Shown: piece by piece, positions 39,943 through 47,879 of the stretch
Position numbering within the stretch: position 1 is the stretch's first letter
Layout: every line of letters starts with the position of its first letter
Origin: Anaerococcus tetradius ATCC 35098
GTDB lineage: Bacteria > Bacillota > Clostridia > Tissierellales > Peptoniphilaceae
Assembly: GCF_000159095.1 (NCBI RefSeq)
Contig: NZ_GG666309.1
Span: 1-48,144 of the forward strand
DNA: 48,144 nt
Reading direction: 5' to 3'
Notes under the pieces: generated by a model
Seen by the model: the letters and a program-made list of their open reading frames with translations, nothing else
Database searches by the model: none
What the model was told of the DNA's origin: nothing
Program-made: the position numbers and the translations under genes

Positions 39943-41458
39943 AGATCACTTCCTCCTCTATAGGTATAGTTACATTAATTTTAATGAATGGTTCAACTTT
40001 GTCATAAAACTGATCAATTAATATTTTCCCATCTAATTTTTCAATTTCATCTTTTATAATCTCTAATCCTCTTCCATTCCCTATCTTTATATTTTCATAA
40101 TCAAATACATCTTCATGATTGATTACGCTAATATATAATTCTCTATTATCCGTTTTTATATTAATCTCAGAATAATTTCCTTTTGAATGTTTGTATATAT
40201 TTATACATAATTCATGCAAAATCTTATAAATAACCATATCGTATGGATAATTTACAAAAAACTCTTTATCACAATTTAAGTCTATTAATATATCATTTTT
40301 GTTAAACCTGTTCCTTAAAGATTCTATTAAATTATAGTAATTGTCTGCTAATGGTAAATCATAAATAATTGTAGGATTATATAATTCAATCTCGGACCTT
40401 GTAATTCCAATTAATTTATCTATTGTTTTAATTGACTCATCTAAAAATTCTTTTTCTCCTAAAAGAATATTCATTTTTATAGCTATTATATCTTGTAATA
40501 TATCATCATGTAAAAAGTTTGAAATTCTTTTGTTATAATTCTTTTCTATATTGTATTGCTGTATTTTATTTCTTATCACTCCATTTGGATCTTTCTGTTT
40601 TTCAAAATAAAAGTAAAACATTAACATACTCTCTTTGTATATTGTTATTAGACTTATCCCCATATAAATAACTCTCCTTAGACCTTGTCCAAATAAATTT
40701 ACAAATACTATAAATATACATAAAAACATACAGTCTATAATCATCAAGAGCATTTCATTTTTGTTTATCACTTTAGATGATTTTTGTTTTTTTAGTAGTA
40801 TGAAATATAATGTAGTCAAATATATTGAATTCAACAAAAAGTATATTTCCAGCTTTTCTAACTTAGCGTTATTTATAAATATTCCGCTAAATATATATAT
40901 AAATATTGAGGCAATAAATAAAAATGTTACCCCATATATTTTTGCACCAAACTCAAATAATATCTTTCGTTTCTTGTATGCCATAACAAAAGGACCAAAT
41001 GTTATAATTACATACAAAATATAATTTATTATCTCTGCATACCCTAAATCAAGTGACTCAAACAATATAGCTAAAATTGTAAAAAATATAATAATCTTTT
41101 TAAGTATTTTTATATCTATTAAATATGCACTAACGACTTTGAGTAAATTTGCTGTAATTACAAACACCGTTATTAGCTTAAATGTTGTGTACATATTACT
41201 TTTTAAAAAATCAAAAACGTCAACTACTACAAAAATATTAATACATAAAGTAGCTATTATAAAATTTTTAATCGTCTCCTTAACTCTATCTAATACCAAA
41301 ATTTTATAGCTTATGTATCCGTATACTGTAAATAAACACAAAGAGAATAGTTGTATATTATTAATGCTATTATTTCCCAAATGACTAAGGACGAAATAAC
41401 TAATCACACCTTGAACTATTATACATAAAACTAATAATACACTTTTTCTATTTATCAT
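39920..41458 (-). CDS. Membrane sensor histidine kinase (HisKA_3 type)
   Basis: The 512-residue kinase has a long N-terminal membrane region (~1-270, about eight hydrophobic segments, little extracellular loop) and a HisKA_3 dimerisation helix with FLHDDILQDIIAIK (His317). Its C-terminal ATPase domain has HELCINIYKHSKGN and GNGRGLEII. This class pairs with NarL-type regulators, and the partner follows directly. With so little exposed domain, it more likely senses a membrane signal such as the peptide product or envelope stress. Sensors of this kind often sit beside ABC-2 immunity transporters in bacteriocin loci. Confidence 0.86.
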   Translation of the reverse strand: MINRKSVLLVLCIIVQGVISYFVLSHLGNNSINNIQLFSLCLFTVYGYISYKILVLDRVKETIKNFIIATLCINIFVVVDVFDFLKSNMYTTFKLITVFVITANLLKVVSAYLIDIKILKKIIIFFTILAILFESLDLGYAEIINYILYVIITFGPFVMAYKKRKILFEFGAKIYGVTFLFIASIFIYIFSGIFINNAKLEKLEIYFLLNSIYLTTLYFILLKKQKSSKVINKNEMLLMIIDCMFLCIFIVFVNLFGQGLRRVIYMGISLITIYKESMLMFYFYFEKQKDPNGVIRNKIQQYNIEKNYNKRISNFLHDDILQDIIAIKMNILLGEKEFLDESIKTIDKLIGITRSEIELYNPTIIYDLPLADNYYNLIESLRNRFNKNDILIDLNCDKEFFVNYPYDMVIYKILHELCINIYKHSKGNYSEINIKTDNRELYISVINHEDVFDYENIKIGNGRGLEIIKDEIEKLDGKILIDQFYDKVEPFIKINVTIPIEEEVICENIINR

Positions 41459-41488
41459 ATACAGTACCTTCCATTTATCATGTTATTT

Positions 41489-42223
41489 TTAATTAATATC
41501 TGACTTTCTAAATATTAATATTGTTATTGTAATCATAATAAAAAAGACTATTAGGGATATAGTTGTAGGTCTAAGAGTTCCGTCTATAAAGTTTTTATTT
41601 ATAATTACATTTTTTATTTGAGATAGCGGAAAAAATGTAATACTTTTTTTTATAAATTCTATAGGTATTATTCCCTGTAACATTGATATTACTACTGGAA
41701 TTGCTAAAGAAATCCCTATTGTTTCCCCGATACTTTGGGTTGCAAATCCTAATAAAGAATAAATACTCGTTAAAGACATAAAGCATAAATTAGAAATAAT
41801 TAATATTCTTACAATTTCAAGAATATTATTATAGTCTTTGATTGGTAAAAATCCATACTTTAAGCTTCCCATTATTCCTACTATAATTGGATACAAGTTA
41901 ACAATTATAAAAGAAGCAATCATCAATACAATCAATTTTGATATTACAATGTCTTTTCGACTAATTCCTGAAGAAATCTGTCTTTGTATAATCTTTGAAG
42001 AAAAATCACTACCTATAAAATATCCACAATAAACCGCAATGAAAAATGACATAAATATATCTGAATAAGATTTTATAAAACCTTCATACCCACTGCTTAT
42101 ATTTCCCTGTACGGTATCTTGAAATCCACTTAATATTGATAACAATGTTACACTTAAAATTAGCACATAAAAAAACTTATCTTTCTTCAATCTTTCTGCA
42201 TTAAATTTAATTAAGTTCTTCAT
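41489..42223 (-). CDS. ABC-2 type permease
   Basis: The 244-residue protein has about six membrane helices and the layout of ABC-2 permeases of bacteriocin-immunity type (an opening LIKFNAERLKKDKFFYVLIL, later QRQISSGISRKDIVISKLIV). It overlaps the ATPase gene by 17 bases, so both should form one transporter. In epipeptide and lantibiotic loci such pairs export the peptide or protect the producer. I cannot tell which applies here. Confidence 0.82.
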   Translation of the reverse strand: MKNLIKFNAERLKKDKFFYVLILSVTLLSILSGFQDTVQGNISSGYEGFIKSYSDIFMSFFIAVYCGYFIGSDFSSKIIQRQISSGISRKDIVISKLIVLMIASFIIVNLYPIIVGIMGSLKYGFLPIKDYNNILEIVRILIISNLCFMSLTSIYSLLGFATQSIGETIGISLAIPVVISMLQGIIPIEFIKKSITFFPLSQIKNVIINKNFIDGTLRPTTISLIVFFIMITITILIFRKSDIN

Positions 42224-43124
42224 TGTCTCCCTCCACTAATTTTATCATATATGTTTCTAAATTATCTCTTTTTATTTCTGTTTTACAGTTATTTAGTCTT
42301 AATTTTTTTATAATTTCTAGCTCTTCATCTTTTGAATATATGCCTCGAACCTCTAAAGTATTATTTTTTAATCTATATTCTCTTTCAGGGCATGCTATTT
42401 TCAATAGATTATAAACTTCCTCGATATTATCTCTATATCCTATAACAGATGTGCCTAAATCTTTCGTTAATTCTGTTTTTGAAACCACCTGTATTATTTT
42501 CCCCTTATCAATAAATATGAAATCTGTGGCTATCTCATACAATTCTGTTAATATGTGGCTAGATATTAATATTGTCTTATTTTCTTTTTCTATGAAATCT
42601 CTAAAAATTCTTCTTAGCTTTGATACGGATATTGGATCGATTCCGTTTGTTGGCTCATCTAAAATCAATAAATCAGGATTTTTCAAAAAAGCTATTCCTA
42701 ATCCAAGTTTTTGCTTCGTTCCTAGCGATAAATTTTTAGCTTTCTTTTTTAAGCTATCCATTATTTCTAGTTGTTGGAATATTTCCTTTTGCTCCATTCC
42801 AAATTCAATCCCAAGTTCAATACAAGCTAATCTTATATTTTCTTCTGCAGTCAATCCGGAGTAAAAACTTGGAGTTTCAATCGTTGCACTGATATGTTCT
42901 CTACTCTTTATCAGTTCTTTTGAAAAAGATTTATTAAATAATTTTATAGAACCTTTTGTAGGAAAAATATTTCCAGTAATTATTTTAACTAAAGTAGATT
43001 TCCCAGCTCCATTTACTCCTATCAAACCATAAATTCTATTGCTTTCTATTTTTAAATCTATATTCTCTAAAGCGATAGTCTCTTTATACTTTTTAGAAAT
43101 ATTTTCTAATTGAATTACATCCAT
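42207..43124 (-). CDS. ABC transporter ATPase (bacteriocin export/immunity type)
   Basis: The 305-residue ATPase has Walker A GVNGAGKST, a short signature NLSLGTKQKLGLG, Walker B LLILDEPTNGIDP and a C-terminal extension of about 90 residues, as in LanF/BcrA-like subunits. It works with the downstream permease (17-base overlap). The upstream neighbour is the MFS/spermidine-synthase fusion, only six bases away. Confidence 0.87.
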   Translation of the reverse strand: MDVIQLENISKKYKETIALENIDLKIESNRIYGLIGVNGAGKSTLVKIITGNIFPTKGSIKLFNKSFSKELIKSREHISATIETPSFYSGLTAEENIRLACIELGIEFGMEQKEIFQQLEIMDSLKKKAKNLSLGTKQKLGLGIAFLKNPDLLILDEPTNGIDPISVSKLRRIFRDFIEKENKTILISSHILTELYEIATDFIFIDKGKIIQVVSKTELTKDLGTSVIGYRDNIEEVYNLLKIACPEREYRLKNNTLEVRGIYSKDEELEIIKKLRLNNCKTEIKRDNLETYMIKLVEGDNEELN

Positions 43125-43130
43125 TTACGC

Positions 43131-44675
43131 TCAATCCTTTCTAATCTTCATTTGATTTTTCACTATTTTATTAAATTCTTCATCTTGAAGTTTCTCAATA
43201 TTATTAATATCATCAGATAAAATATTATTTACATCTTCAACTTTTTGAGAATCTTTAAACAACTTTTTAGTCTCATCTTTAAGATGGTTATTGTTTTGCT
43301 CTTTTAACGATAATTCTAAATTCTTTTCTGAACCATATACAATAACATTATTGTCACTTTTGGTTTTATATTTATAAACATTAGGGCAAACACATTTCAA
43401 AGTACCACTTAAGGCAAGCACAAGATTAGAATTCAGGCTATTTCCTAAACCTATATTCAATGCAATAATTCCATTTCTATTAAGATGCGCTTTACAATCC
43501 TCAAAAAATTCTCTAGTAGTTAGGTTTATTGGCATAGATATATTCTGATAAACATCAAGTATTATTAAATCATACATTTCATCTGTACTATTTAAATAAT
43601 TCCTTCCGTCAGAAATTATAATTTTATCATCACTTTTATTAAAATAAAGCTCTCTTAAGTTGACAATATTTCTATCTATTTCTATCCCTGTAACTTCAAA
43701 ATTATCAAAATTTTTATGCAACAAAGTAGACATAGTTCCCGTTCCATAACCAATAATTAAGATTTTATGCTTGACTTTATCATCAAGTAAATTATTAATC
43801 TTAACAAATTCGTCATAATAATATCCTGATTTCTTTTTATTCTTATCAACTTTTATTGACTGTGCGCCAAAAAATACATTTGTTTTTAAAGCTAATTTTC
43901 CATCATCATTTTGTGATACATTAATATAATTATATTCTGACTCTTCTTCGTGCACAGGCTTATCAAAGGCTAGACTTGTTGTTGATAAATATAACGACAT
44001 ACAAAGCCATAAAACACAAATAATTGAATTTAATAAAAAATTCTTTTTTATTTTTTTGCTATATAAAATCAGAATAATGGCTAGTACCGCTCCAAATAAT
44101 AGAAAAGATCTTTTTACGCCTATTTTGGGGATTACTAATATAGTTGGTATCATTGTTCCTAACACAGATCCAAATATGTTGAATAAATATAAATTTCCCA
44201 TTACATTTCCAGTTTCATCTAAAGAAGTTATACTTATTTTTGCTAGCAGTGGAGAGATTGTCCCCATAAAAATTAATGGAACACTAAATAATACTATGCT
44301 GCAAATAATAGAAGATATCATAATTATATTCCCTAATTGCACTTCAGAAGCCAATATTATTGACCCCATTATAACTATTTTAGACGTTAGTGATACCGTA
44401 CATATGAACAAAAAAGATATTAATAAATTTTTAACAATCCTTTCCTCACAAGTTCTTGTTTTTACTAATTTATCTGCACGTTTACCCCCAAAATAATTCC
44501 CAATTCCTATACAAATCATTATTAAGCTAATTTCAATTAACCAAATTAGAGTTGTTGAGCCAAAATAAGGAGATAATATTCTTGTCGCACTTGTTTCAAT
44601 TCCCATTATACAAAACCCTGATATTAAAGCAGTAAAGTAATATATAATAACTTGCTTATTTTTATTTACATTCAT
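43131..44675 (-). CDS. Membrane MFS-like/spermidine-synthase-like fusion
   Basis: The 514-residue protein joins an N-terminal membrane part of about seven helices (~10-230; MGIETSATRILSPYFGSTTL, GIGNYFGGKRADK) to a spermidine-synthase-fold domain (~260-470). The latter shows ILIIGYGTGTMSTLLHKNF, VTGIEIDRNIVNL and DLIILDVYQNISMPINLTTREF. The second acidic residue of the usual D-x-x-D polyamine site seems absent, so aminopropyl transfer is doubtful. A methyl or other SAM-derived transfer is an alternative. Related fusions exist widely without assigned function. Inside a RiPP operon it may modify or move the peptide; that is speculation. The start is ambiguous: ATG 44675 follows a G6 run at four bases, while 44687 is also in frame. 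Confidence 0.75.
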   Translation of the reverse strand: MNVNKNKQVIIYYFTALISGFCIMGIETSATRILSPYFGSTTLIWLIEISLIMICIGIGNYFGGKRADKLVKTRTCEERIVKNLLISFLFICTVSLTSKIVIMGSIILASEVQLGNIIMISSIICSIVLFSVPLIFMGTISPLLAKISITSLDETGNVMGNLYLFNIFGSVLGTMIPTILVIPKIGVKRSFLLFGAVLAIILILYSKKIKKNFLLNSIICVLWLCMSLYLSTTSLAFDKPVHEEESEYNYINVSQNDDGKLALKTNVFFGAQSIKVDKNKKKSGYYYDEFVKINNLLDDKVKHKILIIGYGTGTMSTLLHKNFDNFEVTGIEIDRNIVNLRELYFNKSDDKIIISDGRNYLNSTDEMYDLIILDVYQNISMPINLTTREFFEDCKAHLNRNGIIALNIGLGNSLNSNLVLALSGTLKCVCPNVYKYKTKSDNNVIVYGSEKNLELSLKEQNNNHLKDETKKLFKDSQKVEDVNNILSDDINNIEKLQDEEFNKIVKNQMKIRKD

Positions 44676-44694
44676 ATAGCCCCCCATGTTCTAA

Positions 44695-45855
44695 CTATTT
44701 TTTATATTTTTTTATGATTTTAACAAACAATAAAGATATGTAAACTAGAGATATTATATCTATAATTAAATTTGCTCCAATTTTGATTCTTTGAAATAGA
44801 AACAATTCTCCATAAAAAAGTAAACGAATTGATTCTAGTAAATTTCTCTTTCCAAAAAACACTTCTAATACTCTAATAATCCCAAAAATTATTATTGTCA
44901 AATTCACTAATGCATACATCAAAGAATAAACTTTCACACACTTGCTACTTTCCATTGTATATGCTTTCCTTTTATTATATATTTTTCCATTATAAATATA
45001 ATTTAATAATTTCATGGATCTACCATGAATATTCGGTTCATCAATAAAATCTGACAAAATCCAATATCCATCTAATCTTAAAAATGGATTCAAATTAAAT
45101 ATTATAAGAATTAAGTTAAATATAATTAGAGCATCCATAGTGTTATTTCGGATCATTACCGCCGAAAAAAAATACATAAATAATCCAACAAGCATTTGTA
45201 AATAAATCCCAGCAAAATCTATGATTAACCTTTTTTTATTACTTAATTTCCATGAATCACTTAGGTTAACATACATAACAGGTCTAAACATATATACTCC
45301 TATACCAATATTACCAACTTTACAATCAAGTGACTTAGATGAATATATATGTCCTAGTTCATGAACTACGAAGATTAAACCAAATGATATAAAAAATAGA
45401 AAATAATTAATACTGTTTATTCCGTTAATAAAATATATCCAATTAAATTCCTTTATATATTTTAGAGATATTACACAATAAATTATACTCAAAATTATTA
45501 TAAGTGTTGGTTTAAATATAAATCCAGGTAATATCATTTTTAGTTTATCACCATCTATTATTGGTAAATGAAACCAAAATTTATATTGACTACTTTCATT
45601 ATATTCGCTAAATACCCCAGTCATTATTAATCTATTATTTATTAAATCTTCTAATTCTGATTCTGATATCTCAAATCCTTCATTATTTAATTCATTTTTT
45701 ACTTTATTTATGCTTTTTGTACCATCAAATTTTTTAATTATTTCTTCTACAATTGGCGTAACTCTTACCCTTTTCCCGTTATCAAAACTAAGTAGTAGTC
45801 TTCCATCATCTAGATATTCTTTAACGTAATGATTAGTCTTTAAATTTTCTACCAT
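44695..45855 (-). CDS. RRE (PqqD-like)-M50 membrane metalloprotease fusion
   Basis: Residues ~12-80 (YLDDGRLLLSFDNGKRVRV onward to ELEDLINNRLI) read as a PqqD-like RiPP recognition element. The remainder is a polytopic M50 site-2-type protease with zinc motif HELGH (His165, Glu166, His169) in a membrane segment and the distal NPFLRLDGYW, whose aspartate should be the third ligand. The enzyme is therefore a good candidate for binding the leader and cutting it within or near the membrane. In the epipeptide locus the M50 protein YydH/EpeP has the same neighbours. The start follows the radical SAM stop by two bases, implying coupled translation. Confidence 0.82.
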   Translation of the reverse strand: MVENLKTNHYVKEYLDDGRLLLSFDNGKRVRVTPIVEEIIKKFDGTKSINKVKNELNNEGFEISESELEDLINNRLIMTGVFSEYNESSQYKFWFHLPIIDGDKLKMILPGFIFKPTLIIILSIIYCVISLKYIKEFNWIYFINGINSINYFLFFISFGLIFVVHELGHIYSSKSLDCKVGNIGIGVYMFRPVMYVNLSDSWKLSNKKRLIIDFAGIYLQMLVGLFMYFFSAVMIRNNTMDALIIFNLILIIFNLNPFLRLDGYWILSDFIDEPNIHGRSMKLLNYIYNGKIYNKRKAYTMESSKCVKVYSLMYALVNLTIIIFGIIRVLEVFFGKRNLLESIRLLFYGELFLFQRIKIGANLIIDIISLVYISLLFVKIIKKYKK

Positions 45856-45857
45856 AT

Positions 45858-47228
45858 TTACATCTCTAAAAATTTATACTTAATCGAATTTATATATTCT
45901 CTTAAAACTTCTTTAGCATTATTACAATAAGGGTCATTAATATCACCATTATTTTTTATAGCTGCGTAGGCACACCCACCGCCACAGAACGGAGCAATTT
46001 CACAATCCAAACATCTATCAATGTTCAATATACATCTATTACTCCATATTGAATATGCCTCTTTATTAAGACTAACTCTTTCATCGTTATAAAATCCTAT
46101 AGCATATTGGGGATTTCCTATTGCTTCAGGACACGCATATATGTTACCCTCTGGATCATACACATAATATTGTCCCCTATTAGCTTCACAATACGTGTAT
46201 TTTGCAAAATCTTTTTTTGCATTCTCAGAAGTTCCTCTCATTATATGAGATATTACTCTAAACATTGATAATCTATTTTCCATATAATTTGGAAACTTTT
46301 CATTTAATTTTTTTATAATCTCATCTTCCGATATTGTGTCCACAGCATTATCTGCAGTATGATCTGTCACAGGTGCTAAATCGAATCTAAAATTAGGGCT
46401 ATCTATCCATTTTTTTGATTTTAAAAAATCTTCAAGCTCTTTTAAGTAGTTAATATTATACTGATTTATATTAACTCTTAAATTTATTTGCCTTATTTTA
46501 GTATTTACTAATAAATCCAATCCATTAACTATATCGTCAAATGTTCCTTTACCATTTTTATAAACTCTTCTAGAATCATGAATTAATTTAATTCCGTCAA
46601 TAGTTATCTGTACGGAATCTATCGTATTTTCAAATCTTTTAAAAATATTTATGTAGTTTTCCACATGACTTCCATTTGTTATTATACTAACTGGAATATT
46701 ATTTTTTTCAGCAAACGACAAAATTTTAATATTTATATCTTTGGTAATAGGAAGAATAGGTTCTCCCCCGAATAATTGAATTCGATGCTTTATATTTGGT
46801 TTATTCTCTTTTACTTTATATATAAAATCACAAATAGACTGACATTGATTATCACTAATAACTTTTTGTTGATTTCTAACCTTAGAAGGTTCAAAACAAT
46901 ATACACAATTCATATTACAAAACATAGTAGGACAAATAACATGAATCACAGATATATCACATAAATATTCATGAATTTTCATTTGTCGTTTCATCTCATT
47001 TAACTCATGATTTCTATCTTCAAATATATATCCTCTTTTCTTCAAAGAATCATATATATTTTTTTCTCTAGCATTCAAAGCTTTAATGTTATCTTGTTCA
47101 CTAAACTTATGAATTATAGATTTCGTTTCCAAATCTATAATATCAATAGCACCAGAAAGTGCATTCACCATCAATTCATTTTCTTCGTTAATATTATAAA
47201 ACGAAATATATTTTGTTAATATAGCCAT
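45858..47228 (-). CDS. Radical SAM/SPASM peptide maturase
   Basis: The 456-residue enzyme has an N-terminal ~90-residue region that may be RRE-like, then the radical SAM motif CNMNCVYC (Cys104, Cys108, Cys111). The barrel contains FGGEP and ITNG. A C-terminal SPASM region follows, with cysteines in YCEANRG, NIYACPEA, CLDCEIAPFCGGGC and DPYCNNAK for auxiliary clusters. Such enzymes install thioether, carbon-carbon or epimer modifications in peptides. The gene lies 122 bases downstream of a 33-codon Cys-rich peptide gene on the same strand, its likely substrate. TAGGAGG stands eight bases before the ATG. Which bond it forms cannot be read from sequence. Confidence 0.92.
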   Translation of the reverse strand: MAILTKYISFYNINEENELMVNALSGAIDIIDLETKSIIHKFSEQDNIKALNAREKNIYDSLKKRGYIFEDRNHELNEMKRQMKIHEYLCDISVIHVICPTMFCNMNCVYCFEPSKVRNQQKVISDNQCQSICDFIYKVKENKPNIKHRIQLFGGEPILPITKDINIKILSFAEKNNIPVSIITNGSHVENYINIFKRFENTIDSVQITIDGIKLIHDSRRVYKNGKGTFDDIVNGLDLLVNTKIRQINLRVNINQYNINYLKELEDFLKSKKWIDSPNFRFDLAPVTDHTADNAVDTISEDEIIKKLNEKFPNYMENRLSMFRVISHIMRGTSENAKKDFAKYTYCEANRGQYYVYDPEGNIYACPEAIGNPQYAIGFYNDERVSLNKEAYSIWSNRCILNIDRCLDCEIAPFCGGGCAYAAIKNNGDINDPYCNNAKEVLREYINSIKYKFLEM

Positions 47229-47253
47229 GTTTAGTCCTCCTAATGTGTAGTAT

Positions 47254-47289
47254 TATGGCGATGCCATTAATAATAACAACACCGCCATA
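47254..47289 (-). promoter_or_regulatory. Hairpin between precursor and maturase genes
   Basis: Minus-strand arms TATGGCGGTG and CATCGCCATA pair over 10 bp with one G-U wobble. The same step is a mismatch (A-C) in plus-strand RNA, so the structure is better in the minus transcript. There is no T-run after it in that direction. It probably acts as an RNA-processing or stability element that keeps precursor mRNA above maturase mRNA. In the plus direction it is followed by seven T, so it may also stop antisense transcription. Confidence 0.5.
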
Positions 47290-47350
47290 TTTTTTTGCGT
47301 TGTTCACTAATTAAGTTTCACAACTTTAAAGCTAAAAACGTTAAATTATA

Positions 47351-47452
47351 CTAAATTCTCCAACAACACAAACAAGAAATATATTCTTCTCTTTCTTCAA
47401 GCTCTTCAATTTCAACTTCCGTCCAAAGTTTCACTTCATTAACTGATTTCAT
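47351..47452 (-). CDS. Cys-rich RiPP precursor peptide, 33 residues
   Basis: A short gene below usual ORF cut-offs. The ATG (47452-47450) is preceded by AAAGGAGA at seven bases and a plausible promoter. The peptide begins MKSVNEVKLW, continues with an acidic segment (TEVEIEELEEREE) and ends YISCLCCWRI followed by TAG. The acidic, helix-prone first part looks like a leader; the last ten residues, with three Cys and a Trp, look like the core. The next gene on the strand is the radical SAM/SPASM enzyme, then the RRE-M50 protease, as in peptide maturation operons. I do not know any described family with this core, so I leave it unnamed. Confidence 0.82.
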   Translation of the reverse strand: MKSVNEVKLWTEVEIEELEEREEYISCLCCWRI

Positions 47453-47490
47453 AAAAGTTCTCCTTTCTAAATCTTAGTAAACAACACAAA

Positions 47491-47543
47491 TACAACTTTT
47501 GTTGTACTGTCTTTATAATATTATTTAATCTTATTTTTGTCAG
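47491..47543 (-). promoter_or_regulatory. Promoter and inverted repeat before the precursor gene
   Basis: On the minus strand, CTGACA (47538-47543), 17 bases, then TATTAT (47515-47520). A perfect repeat TACAAC-TTTT-GTTGTA at 47491-47506 lies around or just after the expected start. It could bind the operon's LuxR-type regulator or form a 5' hairpin in the leader, about 40 bases before the start codon. Confidence 0.55.
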
Positions 47544-47544
47544 C

Positions 47545-47660
47545 TTACTTTTGTCTTATTTTTCTATATTTACGATATTGAATAATTGATTCTTCTAAAA
47601 GTTTATTTCAAGGACAATTTTCTAATTCTGTTAAGTTTACGTAATTTCGCAAAACTTTGA
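47545..47660 (-). pseudogene. Possible 3' remnant of an unknown gene
   Basis: A minus-strand frame reads LRNYVNLTELENCP, a TGA stop, then NKLLEESIIQYRKYRKIRQK and a stop, which looks like the protein-like tail of a longer lost gene. I do not recognise the family. It ends right at the precursor promoter. The rest of 47661-47879 is AT-rich with no gene. It holds one notable 14-bp inverted repeat (arms TTATACATTATTAT and ATAATAATGTATAA, 47784-47818), downstream of the edge gene. Confidence 0.25.
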
Positions 47661-47879
47661 AATTTTATCATATATATTAATATCAATTGCAAAAATAAAA
47701 TTACAGATATGAAAATTAATGATCATTGCTGATTAATTTTAATTATCTACTAATAGTTTTTTGATTTAAACTTGTTGTTATGTTTATACATTATTATATT
47801 AAGAATAATAATGTATAACCGATATTGCAAACTTATCAAAAAAATAAAGGCAATCCTAAAACCTGCCCCCTATAATCTT

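Noticed and set aside
39548-40021. 157-codon plus-strand frame opposite the response regulator and kinase
   Set aside because: The minus-strand genes carry phosphoacceptor and helix-turn-helix motifs; the plus frame has none.
39328-41458. Two-component system as regulator of the siderophore genes
   Set aside because: It is on the RiPP strand and operon, separated from the siderophore island by the relaxase and an IS relic. The siderophore genes have DtxR-like boxes and their own AraC and DtxR proteins.
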